Below are positions 1-12,000 of a DNA stretch of 64,000 bases, in pieces. The number at the start of each line of letters is the position of its first letter. The stretch's first letter is position 1. The notes beneath the pieces are model-generated. The model saw only the letters and a list, made by a program, of their open reading frames with translations. It searched no databases and was not told where the DNA came from. Both the position numbers and the translations under genes were made by a program. The DNA is from Arthrobacter sp. H16F315 (GTDB lineage Bacteria; Actinomycetota; Actinomycetes; Actinomycetales; Micrococcaceae), in the NCBI RefSeq assembly GCF_024124825.1, contig NZ_JAMXSS010000002.1, positions 1,550,001-1,614,000 of the forward strand, written 5' to 3'.

Positions 1-145
1 CGGCGGCTCCGGTGATGCCGGCGCGCAGGTTGAGCCCGATCAGCACAATCGCGATGACTCCGGCGATCGCCACGCCGCGCGGTGAGCGCACGACGGCGGG
101 AGGTGCTGTCTCGGGAAGGGCGGACGACGCCGTGCTGCTAGCCAT
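1..145 (-). CDS. MFS transporter, N-terminal part only (runs off the window)
   Basis: The ATG at 145 opens a frame that runs off the left edge, so only about 48 residues are visible. They are a short Ser/Ala/Pro-rich cytoplasmic leader followed by a hydrophobic helix (VAIAGVIAIVLIGLNLRAG), matching the first transmembrane segment and the conserved NLR motif of CynX/NimT-like major facilitator transporters. The start overlaps the last 8 nt of the upstream PPTase gene, so the gene is co-transcribed with the NRPS cassette. A role as a second exporter for the NRPS product, or as a nutrient permease that merely shares the transcript, is inference. The family call rests on a single helix and motif. 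Confidence 0.65.
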   Translation of the reverse strand, partial: MASSTASSALPETAPPAVVRSPRGVAIAGVIAIVLIGLNLRAGITGAA

Positions 146-947
146 ACCTAAAGGTTAGACGTTTGACGTTTGGACCTTGCTTTTTAGTGGCGAATATCTC
201 GGCAAGCGGCACGGCCCGGACGGGCAGGTCTGCGGCGGACGCAATGGCGGCGGAGTAACCGTCGGGAGCCGGCACCGGCCGGACCAGGAGGCCATCGACC
301 GCTGGATTCGTGGGGCTCTGCGCACTCAGGTGCCCGCGGGGGCCGGCCGGGGCCAGCCGCAGGCTCGCGGGGTCCACGGCCAAGCCAAGTCCCGCCGCTT
401 TCAGCGCGGCTTCCTTCGCCACCCAGAGCCGGATGCGCCCGGCGTCGGTCAGCTCAGGGCCATCCGCACCGGGATGTTCCTCCGGCGCGACGGCGAACTC
501 GTCGAAGCCGGCGAACACGCGGGCGGGCACCCTTTCGAGGTCCGCTCCGAGGCTGGCGCCGGCCGGACCGGCAGCAGCCATCACCGTTCCGTGGCTGCGG
601 GACATGCTCAATTCGACGCCCTCGATCGAGGGTTTGCCGTGGTCGGTGCTGCCGCAGCCGGCGCACGTCCGCCGGACGGTCAGCCCGGCAGCGTCTTCGG
701 GTTTGAGCCCCAGCCGCCACGCTGCGAGCAGCCGGAACATGGCGTGGGACGCCGGGTAGTCCAGCCGGTCCTCGGCGCGGCTGAACCGGAGCGAGGCCTC
801 GCGTTCCGGTGCCGAGAGGAACGCGCCCAGGCCGCCGAACAAGCCCGCGAACAGTCCCTGGCCGGCCTCTACCGCGGCATCCCTGACGGCGGGTGACGGG
901 ACCACGAGGTAGCCGATCTCGGCGGGCCCGCGCCCGGACGCGATCAT
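138..947 (-). CDS. 4'-phosphopantetheinyl transferase, Sfp type
   Basis: Transfers phosphopantetheine from CoA to the carrier-domain serine of NRPS or PKS proteins. The 269-residue product carries both superfamily signatures: GADLE at residues 134-138 (Mg2+-binding acidic residues) and WVAKEAALK at 175-183. I chose the ATG at 947 because it overlaps the permease stop in an ATGA arrangement, giving tight translational coupling; the frame is open further upstream but that part does not look coding. The context (NRPS, MbtH, exporter) points to activation of the three T domains of the NRPS upstream in the same operon. Seen: motifs and overlap. Inferred: dedicated partner. A broader role on other carrier proteins cannot be excluded. 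Confidence 0.93.
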   Translation of the reverse strand: MIASGRGPAEIGYLVVPSPAVRDAAVEAGQGLFAGLFGGLGAFLSAPEREASLRFSRAEDRLDYPASHAMFRLLAAWRLGLKPEDAAGLTVRRTCAGCGSTDHGKPSIEGVELSMSRSHGTVMAAAGPAGASLGADLERVPARVFAGFDEFAVAPEEHPGADGPELTDAGRIRLWVAKEAALKAAGLGLAVDPASLRLAPAGPRGHLSAQSPTNPAVDGLLVRPVPAPDGYSAAIASAADLPVRAVPLAEIFATKKQGPNVKRLTFRYG

Positions 948-1744
948 CGCTTGCTGATCCGGCGGTACTGGGCGATCGCCAGCGGGGCAAAAACGGCGAT
1001 GATCCCGACGCTGCACAGCACGGAATACAGGACCGCGTTCTCCGCTGGCCAGCCGGTCGGCGTAAGGAATCCAGCCGGTGCCGTGTTGCCGAAGAGCTCC
1101 CGGGCCGCGGTGGCGACGGCGGTGACAGGATTCCATTCGGCAATCACCCGCAGCGGGCCCGGAAGGGAGGTCACGGACACAAAGGCGCCGGACACAAAGG
1201 TGACCGGGAACAGCCAGACAAGCCCGAGGCTTTGGGCGACTTCAACGCTGCGGGCGGTCAGGGCAATGACTGCCCCGATCCAGGAGACGGCAAAGGCAAA
1301 CAGCAGCAACAGGGCCAGGGCCGCCAGTGCGGATGCCGGCCCCGTGGAGATCCGCCAGCCGATGGCTAGACCGCACAGCAGGGTGACGGCGACGGACAGT
1401 ACGCTCGTGGACAGATCCGAGGAGGTGCGGCCCAGGATTACGGCCACGCGGGACATCGGCAGGGAGCGGAAGCGGTCGATCAGCCCGAGCTGGAGATCCT
1501 TGGCCAGGTAGACGGCGGTAAAGGAGGCGTTAAACGTCAGGGTCTGCGCCAGGATGCCGCCGATCAGGTAGCTGCGGTATTGGTCCCCGCCGAGGGTGCC
1601 GCCGAAGACGAAGCCCAGCAGCAGGACGAACATCACCGGCTGCACGATTCCGGTGACCAGCGCTCCGGGCGTGCGCACTACGTTGATCAGGTTGCGCCGG
1701 GCAATGACGGAGCTGTCGCGGGCGGCTGCGGCGATGGCGCTCAT
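944..1744 (-). CDS. ABC-2 type transporter permease (DrrB-like)
   Basis: A 266-residue inner-membrane protein with six predicted hydrophobic segments and the ABC-2 fold typical of drug and polyketide/peptide exporters such as DrrB. The N-terminus (SVIARRNLINVVRTPG) and the GQ/PGL-type central region match the family. It overlaps the ATPase gene upstream by 4 nt (ATGA at 1741-1744) and the PPTase downstream by 4 nt, so the half-transporter pair is translated as a unit. It is probably the membrane half of an exporter for the NRPS product, or a self-protection pump. The substrate is inferred only from context. Confidence 0.92.
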   Translation of the reverse strand: MSAIAAAARDSSVIARRNLINVVRTPGALVTGIVQPVMFVLLLGFVFGGTLGGDQYRSYLIGGILAQTLTFNASFTAVYLAKDLQLGLIDRFRSLPMSRVAVILGRTSSDLSTSVLSVAVTLLCGLAIGWRISTGPASALAALALLLLFAFAVSWIGAVIALTARSVEVAQSLGLVWLFPVTFVSGAFVSVTSLPGPLRVIAEWNPVTAVATAARELFGNTAPAGFLTPTGWPAENAVLYSVLCSVGIIAVFAPLAIAQYRRISKR

Positions 1745-2739
1745 GCTGGCACCTCGACTTTCTCCGGAGTCTGCACGTCCGGCGTCCGGTTTTGCGGGGC
1801 CGGCGCCGCGGCGTGGCCGGTGAGCTGCAGGAAGACGTCGTCCAGGGTGGGGCGGCGCAGCGATGCTTCCTCTACTGGCAGGGCGCGGGCATCAAGTTCG
1901 GAAAGCACCCGGACCAGCAACCGGTGGCCTTCGGGAGCGGCGACGGAAATCCGCAGGTTTTGCGGGTCCAGTTCGGGCCGTGAGTCCGGGCCCGCTGCCT
2001 GCTCCAGCACCCCGGCCGCCGCGGCGAGGTCGGCGGCGTTGCGCATCACGACGTCGATTCGTTCGGATCCGGCGCTTTGTTTCAATTCGGTCGCGGTCCC
2101 CTCCGCGATGACGCGGCCGTGGTTGATGACGGCGATGTGGTCTGCGAGCCGATCGGCCTCCTCGAGGTACTGGGTGGTGAGCAGCACGGTGGTGCCGTCC
2201 GCCACAAGACCGGACACAACGTCCCAGGTATCGAGGCGGCCCCGCGGGTCAAGTCCGGTGGTGGGCTCGTCCAGTACAACGACCTTGGGCCGGGCGACTA
2301 TGGCTCCGGCGAGGTCCAGCCGGCGGCGCATGCCGCCGGAAAACGTCCCGGAGCGTTTGCCTGCGACGTCGGTGAGCCGGAAGCTCTCGAGGAGTTCGTG
2401 TGCCCTGGCCGTAGCGGTCCGGCGGTTCATCCCGTAGAGCCGGCCTACCATGTGCAGGTTTTCGAAGGCGGTTAGTTTCTCGTCCACGGCGGCATACTGG
2501 CCGGACAGGCCCAGGTTCCGCCGCACCAGCTCCGGATGGCTGAGCACCGAGTGGCCGGCGACCCGGGCGTCGCCGCTGTCAGGGGACAACAAGGTGGTGA
2601 GCACCTTGACGGTGGTGGTCTTGCCGGAACCGTTTGGTCCCAGCAGTCCCAGCACCGTTCCTTCGCCTGCCCGCAGCGTGAGCCCGTCCAGGGCCTTGAA
2701 GCTGCCGAAACTCTTGCTGACGTTCTCGACCCGGATCAC
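1741..2739 (-). CDS. ABC transporter ATP-binding protein (DrrA-like)
   Basis: The nucleotide-binding subunit (332 residues) of the exporter. Walker A GPNGSGKT is at residues 34-41, the signature SGGMRRRLDLA near 137-147, and Walker B VVVLDEPTTGLDP near 157-169, followed by the H-loop region (LLTTQYLEEAD). The C-terminal extension after about residue 220 is typical of the daunorubicin-resistance (DrrA) subfamily. It starts inside the stop codon region of mbtH (ATGA at 2736-2739) and ends inside the permease start. It should hydrolyse ATP to drive export through the permease encoded next. The family assignment is firm; the cargo is inferred. Confidence 0.95.
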   Translation of the reverse strand: MIRVENVSKSFGSFKALDGLTLRAGEGTVLGLLGPNGSGKTTTVKVLTTLLSPDSGDARVAGHSVLSHPELVRRNLGLSGQYAAVDEKLTAFENLHMVGRLYGMNRRTATARAHELLESFRLTDVAGKRSGTFSGGMRRRLDLAGAIVARPKVVVLDEPTTGLDPRGRLDTWDVVSGLVADGTTVLLTTQYLEEADRLADHIAVINHGRVIAEGTATELKQSAGSERIDVVMRNAADLAAAAGVLEQAAGPDSRPELDPQNLRISVAAPEGHRLLVRVLSELDARALPVEEASLRRPTLDDVFLQLTGHAAAPAPQNRTPDVQTPEKVEVPA

Positions 2740-2948
2740 TGCGCAGTAGCGAGTTCTGCGACCTTGCGCGGCGCCATATCCGTCCAGGTCCGGGACACGT
2801 AGTCGAGGCAGGCCTCCCGGCTGTCCGGGCCAAACATGGTGACCCAGCCCTGCGGCACTGCCGCGAAAGCCGGCCAGAGGGAGTGCTGCTGGTACTCGTT
2901 CACGAGTACGGAGAACGTTGCGGACTTGTCATCGAATGGATTCGTCAC
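2736..2948 (-). CDS. MbtH family protein
   Basis: A 70-residue protein that binds and activates NRPS adenylation domains. It begins NPFDD and carries the family hallmarks: VLVNEYQQHSLWPAF, VPQGW, and CLDYVSRTWTDMAP near the C-terminus, with the conserved Ser, Leu, Trp and Pro contacts to the A domain. It lies 63 nt downstream of the NRPS and is overlapped by the ATPase gene. Its presence implies that one or more of the three A domains need it for solubility or activity. The short gap to the NRPS holds no obvious terminator, consistent with one transcript. Confidence 0.97.
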   Translation of the reverse strand: MTNPFDDKSATFSVLVNEYQQHSLWPAFAAVPQGWVTMFGPDSREACLDYVSRTWTDMAPRKVAELATAQ

Positions 2949-3011
2949 GTTGACCTTTCCTGTCAGTTCTGGCGTTCGGACAGCCCCCTAGTGGAGCTGA
3001 GGCATCACTGG

Positions 3012-6000
3012 TTATTCGGGTCCGCTGCCCAGTTGGATGGCCAGTGCCGGCATAATTGCGCTGAGAGCCCGGTCACTGAGCAGCTGGGAGTGACGCTCGT
3101 CCACGGCGACATCGGTAATGGTCCCGCTGATGAACGGCTGCCAGGCACCGGTGCCGGGGGTGCCTTCAGGCACCTCGCGGGTGGCCCGGAGGAACAGCAG
3201 GTCGCCGTCGAACACCTCCGGCTGCTCCTGGCGGATCAGCCGCGCCAGCGACGGGAAATTGCCCACCATGGCGTTGACGGAGTCCAACGGGACGCTGCCC
3301 AGCGGGTTGTGGTGTTCGCGCAGGATTTCCTGGGCGCGTTGCCCGTCCAGCCCGGCCTTGTCCTGTTCCCCCAGTTCATAGCCCTGCGCTTCGAGGTAGC
3401 TGGCCCAGAGCGCGTGGCCTGTACCCACCTTGGCGTTGTCCTCCTGGTTGCCGGGGAAGGCATCGAGGATGGCCAGGAAAGCCACCTCCTCGCCGAGTTC
3501 CTGCAGCCGGGTGGCCAGCCGGTGGACGAGGTGGCCGCCGAAGGACCACCCCATCAGATGGTAGGGGCCCGCCGGCTGCACGGAGCGGAGCTTGGCGATG
3601 TAGTCATCGGCCAGTTCGGTCAGGTTTGCTGCCTCGATCGGGTGGGTGCGGCCCGGTTCCATGCCGGGCATCTGGAGTCCGAACAACGGCCGCTCCGGAT
3701 CCAGTTTGCCCAGCATGGAGGCATAGCCCCAGCTGATCCCGGAGGCCGGGTGCACAGCAAACAGCGGCAGCTTGGTTCCGGTGGTGCGCAGCGGAAGCAG
3801 TTGGCGCAGGCTGTCCGCGGCGCTCTCCTGCGCACCCTTGGACGCCTCGCGGAGCAGGCCCTCGACGGTAGGCGCCCGGAACAGCGACTGGACCGTCAAC
3901 TCCGTCCCCAGTGCAGCGTTGACCTTGGCGATGAGCGGCCGGGCCAGGAACGAGTGGCCGCCGAGCTCGAAGAACGATTCGTCCACGCCGGCCCGGTCCA
4001 GGGACAGCACGTCGGCGAAGATCGCCGCGACGGTCTTTTCCCGCGGCGTCCGCGGACCCCGCCCGGCAGTGCGGGCCGTGCTGCCGGGATCCGGCAGCAC
4101 GGCTGTGTCCACCTTGCCGTGCGGGGTCAGCGGCACCTCATCGATCACCACGACGGCGGCGGGAACCATGTAGTCCGGCAGCAGGCCCCGTACGTGGTCG
4201 CGGACCTCCCCGGACAGGGTTCCGGCATCGGGGCCGTCGGCGGAGTCCGGCGCGTGGCCGGGCGCCGCCGGAACGACGTACCCGATCAGGCGCGTGCCGC
4301 CGTCGGTGCCGACGGCACGGACGACGGCGGCGCTGACGCCGGCGGCGCTGCGCAGGGCCTGCTCCACTTCGCCGGGTTCGACCCTGAAGCCGCGGATCTT
4401 CAGCTGGTCATCGTTGCGGCCGGCAAATACCAGCCGGCCGTCGGCGTGCCGGAAGACCAGGTCGCCGGTGCGGTACATTCGTTCGCCGCCGCCGGTGAAG
4501 GGATCCGCAATAAAACGCTCGGCCGTCAGCTCCGGACGGCCGCGGTAGCCGCGGGCCAGTTGGCGGCCGGCGATGTAGAGCTCGCCGGCCGCGCCGGGAA
4601 GGGTGTGCTGCAACCGGTCGTCCAGGACGTAAAGCCGGGTGCCCGCGGTGGGGCTGCCCAGCACCGGTTCGCCGGTCCCGCCAACCCGGGCCAGCACGGT
4701 ATCCACGGTGGCTTCGGTAGGTCCGTAGAGGTTCCAGGCTTGGACGCCACGGTGTGCGGCAACGGTGTTCCACAGTCCGGCGTCGAAGGCCTCCCCGCCG
4801 AGGGCCAGGCTGAAACGTTCCGCCTCGCCGCCGCCGGGGGTGTGCGCCTCGAGCAGCCGGGTGAATTCCGGCTCGGCCAGGAGCTGCCGGAGATAGCCGG
4901 GGGTGGTCTCCCACGCGTTGATGCCATGCGCTGCGAAGTAGGCGGCCAGCTGCTGCGCGTCTCGGCGGGTCTCGTCGCCGATCAGGTGCAGCTCGTGGCC
5001 CGCCACCATCCACAGGATCGGGTCCCAGGAGGCGTCGAAGCCAACGCCCGTGGTGTGTGCGGCCCGGCGGTGTCCGAGGCCGGACAGCAGGGTCTCGCGG
5101 TGCGATCCGAGCAGGGCCGCCAGGGCGCCATGGCTGATCTCGACGCCTTTCGGCCGGCCGGTGGAACCGGAGGTGAAGATCACATAGGCCAGCTCGCGCG
5201 GCTCCGGAGCGGCAAACGCTGCCAGCGCGGCGGCGACGGTGTCCCGGCCAGGTTCCTTCTCCGGTTCCGTCCCTGCCGCCAGGTCTTCCAGGACCAGCAC
5301 CCGGGGCCGGACCGTCAGCCCGGCGAGGATTTGCTCCACCCGGGCGGCCACGCTGCGGCTGGTCAGGATGACCGGCGGGGCAGCGTCCGCGATGATTGCC
5401 GAGGCGCGCTCGTCCGGGTATTCGGTGTCGATCGGGTTGTAGACGGCGCCGGCGGCCAGTACACCGAACATGCCCTCAACCGTTGCCCGGGAGCGGGGGA
5501 GCAGCACGGATACAACGTCGCCGCGGCTGACACCTGTCCCGGCGAGTGCGGCCGCGATCCGGGATGCCGAGGCGGCAAGTCCGGCAAAGCTCAGGGTTCC
5601 ATCGGCCGCGACCACCGCGGCGGCGTCCGGCGTCGCCCGGACCGTGGCGGCGAACGCCGCCAGGATTCCGGGTTCGGGGTCTTCCGCAGACTGATCCGAG
5701 CGGGATCCGGCGGTGACCTTCATCAGGGCGCCAGCTTCCGCAGTCCCGATCAGGCCCAGCAGCGAAACCGGGGTGTCCGGGGAAGCTGCGGCGAGCTCCA
5801 GGAACCGGCCGAAACTGGCGGCCAGGCGCCGGGCCGTGGCGTCCTCAAACATCGCAGCGTTGTAGTCCAGCGTGCCGGCCAGTCCGCCGTTTCCGCCGTC
5901 GGGCCGGAACGTAAAGGAGAGGTCGAATTTCGCCTCGCCCGACCCTGTTTCGGGTTCGGCTTCCACCCGGACTCCGGGCAGTTGCGGAACGGCAGGAGCC

Positions 6001-9000
6001 TCGGTGTCCACGGTGAGCATGGTCTGGAACAGCGGGTGGCGTCCCAGTTCACGGTCCGGGTTGACGGCCTCGACGAGCCGTTCGAAGGGTACGTCGTTAT
6101 GGTCGAAGGCATCCAGGATGCCTTCCCGCGAGCGGCCGAGCATGGTCCGCAGGCTGGGGTCTCCGGCGGCGTCCACGCGAAGCGGCAGGGTGTTGACGAA
6201 GAAGCCGACCAGCTCGCGCAGGGCGGGGTCCGTCCGTCCGGCGGTGGGGGAACCGATCACCAGATCCTCGCCGGCGCCGCTGCGGTGCAGGAAGGCGGCC
6301 AGGGCGGCGTGGAGCGCCATAAACAGGCTGGCGTTCGATGCCGAGGCCAGGGCGTTCAGTGCAGTGACGCTGTCCGGACCGAGCAGGAAGCCCAGCTGCC
6401 GGCCGGGCTGGCGTGACTCGCGGGGCCTGCGGTGGTCCGCCGGCAGCATCAGCTCTGCGGGGATCCCGGCCAGGGTGCGGCGCCAGTGGTCCAGTTTGGC
6501 CGTGAGGGCGCTCCCGTCGAGCTGTTGCCGCTGCCAGTGGGCGTAGTCGGCGTACTGCAGGGGCAGGGGTGCCGGAGCGGCGGCCGGGCCCTGGCCGCGG
6601 GCTGCCGTGTAGGCGGCAGAGAGGTCCCGCGCCAGCGGGGCAAGGGACGCCCCGTCGCTTGCGATGTGGTGCATCACAAGGTGCAGGACCCACTCCGGTG
6701 AGCCGGCTGAGCGGACGGGGATCAACCTCGCCCGCAGCGGCAGCTCGGAGCGGACATCAAAGCCGTGCTCGGCGTCGTCCCGCAGCAGGGCCGGGACTGC
6801 GTCGCGCGCCGCGGGCGGGTTGACGGTCAGGTGCATGCCTGCGCCGTGGGTGGCGTCAGAGGGGTCCAGGACAAGCTGCTCCGGAACTCCGCCGGCCTCC
6901 GGGTAGATGGTCCGGAGGACGTCGTGGCGCCGGAACAGCGCGCCGACGGCGGCGGCCAGTGCCTGTTCGTCGAGTTCACCGGTCAGACGCACCGCCAGGG
7001 AGATGTTGTAGTCGGCCGAGCCCGGATCCAGCTGGTTGAGGAACCACATCCGGGACTGGGCGTACGAGAGCTCCGGCCGGGCATTGCGGGCAGAATCGTT
7101 GTTTGCCAGCCATTCCGTGAGGGAGACCGGCTCAGCGACCGGCTCCCGCTGCCCGGAGCCCGGGGCCGTTGCCGGCGCCGCGGAAGCTTCGGTCCCCGGG
7201 GTGCCGGTCTGCCGGTGCACTGCCGAGAGCAGCCCGGCCGGTGTGGGCTCGTTAAAGAGCATACGCAGCGGCAGTTCGGTGCCAAAGGCGTCGTGGATTC
7301 CGCCCATCATCGAGACGGCGAGCAGGGAGTGTCCGCCCAGGACGAAGAAGTCATCACCCATCGAGACCTCAGCAACGCCCAAGACATCGGCGAAGATCCC
7401 GCACATGGTGCGTTCGTCTGCGGTCTCGGGAGCGGCCCCGGAGCCCGCGCCGGTGCCCGCGGAGGGAGCCGGCAGGGCTTTGCGGTCCAGCTTGCCGTGC
7501 GGCGTCAGGGGAATCGCGGGCAACTGCATAAAGACGGACGGCACCATGTAGTCGGGCAGCTTGCCGGCGGCCAGCTCGCGCAGATCCTCGGCTCCGGCGC
7601 TCCCCGTGTAGTAGGCCACCACACGGTGGGCAGGCTCGCCGTCGGCCACGGCTACGGCGCGGTCAAGCTGCGGGTGGGAGGCCAGCGCGGCCTCAATTTC
7701 GCCGAGTTCGATCCGGAAACCGCGGACCTTGACCTGTTCGTCCGTGCGGGAGAGGAACTCCAGGGAGCCATCCGGTGCCCGGCTGACCAGGTCGCCGGTG
7801 CGGTACATCCGGCTGCCGTCGGCGGCGAAGGGGTTGGCCACAAAACGGGAGGCCGTCTCGGCGGGGCGCCGGTCGTAGCCGCGTGCCATGCCGGGACCGG
7901 CAAGGTACAGCTCGCCCGGCACGCCTGCCGGAGCCAGCGCCAGGTACGGGTCCAGGACAAAGGTGTCCGTATTGGCGATGCCACGGCCGATGGACGGTGA
8001 GCCGCCGCTGATCTCAGCGGTCACCGAGTCCACAGTGAACTCAGTGGGACCGTAGAAGTTATGGGCCGCGACCTCAGGAGTCGAGGCCAGCTGCGTCCAC
8101 AGCTCGGCCGTCACCGCCTCGCCGCCAAGGGCGAGGAGCAGCGGCTGGTCCCGGGCCGGGTCGAGCAGGCCGCTGTGCAGAAGCTGGCCGGCGTAGGACG
8201 GCGTCGTTTCCAGCACGTCGATGCCGTGGCTGCGGCAGTAGCCAGCGAGTGATTCGGCGTCGCTGCGGACCTCGTCAGCCACGATGTGGAGCTCCGCGCC
8301 GGCGATCAGCCACAGCATCGGGTCCCAGGCGGCGTCGAAGCCAAGCCCGGCGATGTGGGCCACGGACACCGTACCGTCCGGACCGGCGGCCTGGAAGCGC
8401 GGTGCGTACAGGGTGCGGTGGTGGTGCCGGTACAGGTTGGCCAGTGCGCCGTGCGGCACGGCGACGCCCTTGGGTCGCCCGGTGGAACCGGAGGTGTAGA
8501 GCACGTAGGCGAGGTCGCCGGCGGCCGGGCGGCGCTGTGCCAGGTCCGCGTCGGTGACCTCGGCACCCGCCGCCAGCAGCGTGCCGACGTCGAGGTGCCG
8601 CGGGCCTTCGGTGCCGCGGTCCGCCGACGGTGCGGCGGAGATAACGACGGCGGGAGCGCCGTCTTCAAGGATCACCCGGATCCGCTCCTGCGGGTAGGAA
8701 AGGTCCACGGGAATGTAGACGGCGCCGGCGGCCAGTACCGCGAGGGCCGCAGTCACAACGTCGGCAGTGCGCGGCAGGGCAACGGCGACCCGGTCGCCGG
8801 GGCCCACGCCGGAGGCCATCAGACCGGCGGCGAGTGCCCGGACCCGGGCATCGAGCCGGGCGAAACTCATGGCGCCGGTGGCGTCCACGAGTGCCGGCGC
8901 GTTCGGAGTCCGTGCCATCGTGGCGCGGAGGGCATCCACGACGGTTTCCGGGCCGAAGTCGCCGGACCCGGGTGCCCCTGCACTCAGGCTGTGTGCCAGG

Positions 9001-12000
9001 GCGAGCTGGTGCTGCTCGGGGGACTGGATCCGCAGCCGGTCCAGTGTGATCCCGGGATCGGCGGCGAACTGCTCGATCACTGCTACGTACCCGGCCACGA
9101 GCTGCTCGACGGTGGACCGGGCGAACAACGCGGGGTTGTAGGCGAGTGAGCCGCGGATGGCGGCGGCCGCGGGCCCGGCTGCCCCGTCCTCATCGGTGGT
9201 AGCTTCCACCAGGTCCAGCAGCAGGTCGAATTTGGCCCCGCCCGGTTCCTGGCTCAGGTCCGCGGTGGCATCGAGCCCGTTCATGTTCAGCCCGGCAGCC
9301 GCAGTGTTCTGCAACGTGAGCATCACCTGGAACAGGGGGTGGCGGTGCTGGGACCGGGCCGGGTTGAGCTCCTCGACCACACGCTCAAAGGGCGCGTCCT
9401 GGTTGGCGTAGGCGTGCAGGTTTGTGTACCTGACACTTTCCACGAGCTCCGCCGCGGTGGGATTTCCGGAGGTGTTGGTCCGCAGCACCAGGGTGTTGAC
9501 AAAGAAGCCCACCAGCTCGTTGAGCTGGGTGTCCGTGCGGCCGGCCACGGGGGTGCCGAGCGGGATGTCCTCTCCCGCGCCGGACTTGGTGAGCAGGGCC
9601 GCGAGCGCGGCCTGCAGCACCATAAAGAGGCTGGCGTTGTGTTCGCGGGCCAGCGCGTTTAGCCGGGCGCTGGTTTCCGGACGGATGGTCAGGGGAACTG
9701 ACGACGCCGGTCCGGCGGCGCTTTGCGCGCCCCGGATGAAGTCGAACGGCAGCCGGAGTTCCTCCGGAGCGCCGCGCAGTTCGCGGGTCCAGAACTCCAG
9801 CTGGCGGGAGATGGCACTCGTCGGGTCAGCTTCGCTGCCCAGTTCGCCGCGCTGCCACAGCGTGTAGTCGGCGTATTGCACCGGCAGCGGTGCCAGTGCG
9901 GTGTCCGCGCCCGAGGCGAGGGCGTTGTAGGCGAGCGAGAGATCCTGCGCGAGCGGGGCCAGGGACCAGCCGTCCGCGGCAATGTGATGCAGTGTGATGG
10001 CCAATACGTGGTGCTCCGGCGCCAGCTGGAACAGCACGGCGCGCAGCGGCAGTTCGTGTGTGACGTCGAAGCCGCGGCGGGTTTCCGCTGCGAGGGCGCC
10101 CGGCAGTCCTTCGGCGCTGCACTGGACGGCCAGCAGTTCCACCGGCCGCTCGCCGTCGGCCAGGATCTGCTGGGCGGGTTCACCGTCGATCAGCGGAAAA
10201 ACCGTCCGCAGTGTTTCGTGGCGTCCGGCCAGCCTGTTGATCGCAGCATAAAGCGCCGGGACGTCCAGGGTGCCTTTGAGGTCCAGCACCACAGGGATGT
10301 TGTAGGCGCCGGACTCCGGATCGAAGCGGTTCAGGAACCACAGCCTGCGCTGGGCGAAGGACAGCGGCACAACGGCCGGGCGGTCGGCGGGCTTGAGCGG
10401 GTGGGCGTTGTTGGCTCCCAACTCAAGGGTGCCGGCGAGGGCAGCCACGGTGGCCTGTTCAAAAACCGTGCGCAGCGCCGGTGCGACCCCGGTCCTGTCC
10501 CGCAGCAAGGCCACGAGCCGGGTAGCCAGCAGCGAGTGGCCGCCGAGTTCAAAAAAGTCGTCGTCCACGCCGACGGCGTCGAGGCCCAGGACCTCCTTAA
10601 AGGCATCGGCTACGATCCGTTCCCGCTCATTGCGTGGCGTCGAGACGGCGGTTTCCTGCTGCGGGGCAGGAAGGGCCCGGGAGTCCAGTTTGCCGTTGGC
10701 GGTCAGCGGGATGTCGGGGATCTGCTGCACGGCGGTGGGCACCATATAGTCCGGCAGCTGCCGGCGGACTGCGTGCCGGAGTCCGGCCGTGTCCAGGGTG
10801 GTTCCGTCCGGTCCGGCCGCGGTGACATAGCCGAGCAGCTGGTCGTAGCCGGCGCGGTTCTTCGTGACGGCGACGGCGGCGTGTTCCACCCCGTCGAGGC
10901 CGCGGAGCGCTTCCTCGATTTCGGCGAGCTCGATCCGGAAACCGCGGATCTTGACCTGGGCGTCCATCCGGCCGCGGAATTCCAGGGTGCCGTCCGGCAG
11001 GCGCCGGACGACGTCGCCGGTCCGGTACATCCGGGAGCCGTCCGGAACGAAAGGGTCGGCGACGAAGCGTTCGGCGCTGAGCCCGGGCTGGTCGAGGTAG
11101 CCGCGGGCCAGGTTTATGCCGGCGACGTAGAGCTCACCGATGGCGTTGACGGGAACCGGGTTCAGGCCGGAGTCCAGGATGTAGTGCCGGCTGTTGGCTA
11201 CGGAGTCACCGAGGGTCGGTTCCGTGCCGGGGGACATCACGGCGGTGAGGGAATCGACAGTCGTCTCCGTGGGGCCGTAGAAGTTGTAGGCCACGAGCCC
11301 TTCCTTCTCGGCGAGGGCGCTCCACAGCGGCGGGTCGACGGCTTCGCCGCCCAGGGCCACCACGGATGGGTGGGCGGCCTGGTCGAACAAGCCCCCGGCC
11401 AGCAGCACCTTGGCGAAGGACGGGGTGGTTTCGATCGAGTCGATGCCGGTGCCGGCCAGGTAGCTGCTGAGGGCTTCGGGGTCCCGGCGCGTCTGGTTGT
11501 CCACCAGATGCAGTTCGTGTCCGGCGATGAGCCAGAGGATGGGGTCCCAGGAGGCGTCAAAGGACAACCCTGCGGTGTGCGCGACCCGCAACTTCCGCCC
11601 CAGCCGCTCTTCTGCGGGGGCGAAGATGCTCTCCCGGTGCGAGGTGTAGAGGTTCAGCAGGGCCAGATGCTCGACGCCGACGCCTTTGGGCCGGCCGGTG
11701 GAACCGGAGGTAAAGATGACGTACGCGAGATCCTGCTGGCCGGCCGGGCACGGAAGCGGTGACGCGTCCTTGCCGTCCAGGCAGGACACCATCAGGGCGG
11801 CATCGAGCACAGTGACGGGTACATCCGTGGCGAGGTCGGCATGCTCGGACGCGTCGCCGGTGAAGGCTCCGGACGTCAGCAGCCGGACCGGCGCGGCATC
11901 TTCGAGCATGCCCTCGACCCGGCCCGCCGGGTAATCCGGGTCCAGCGGCAGGTATGCGGCGCCGGATTTCAGGATCGCCAGGATTGCGACGGGCAGCAGG

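Noticed and set aside
2883..6416. A 1177-codon open frame on the plus strand, opposite the NRPS
   Set aside because: It is the mirror of a strongly GC3-biased gene; its protein is low-complexity Arg/Gly/Gln-rich without domains, and the NRPS on the other strand is unambiguous.
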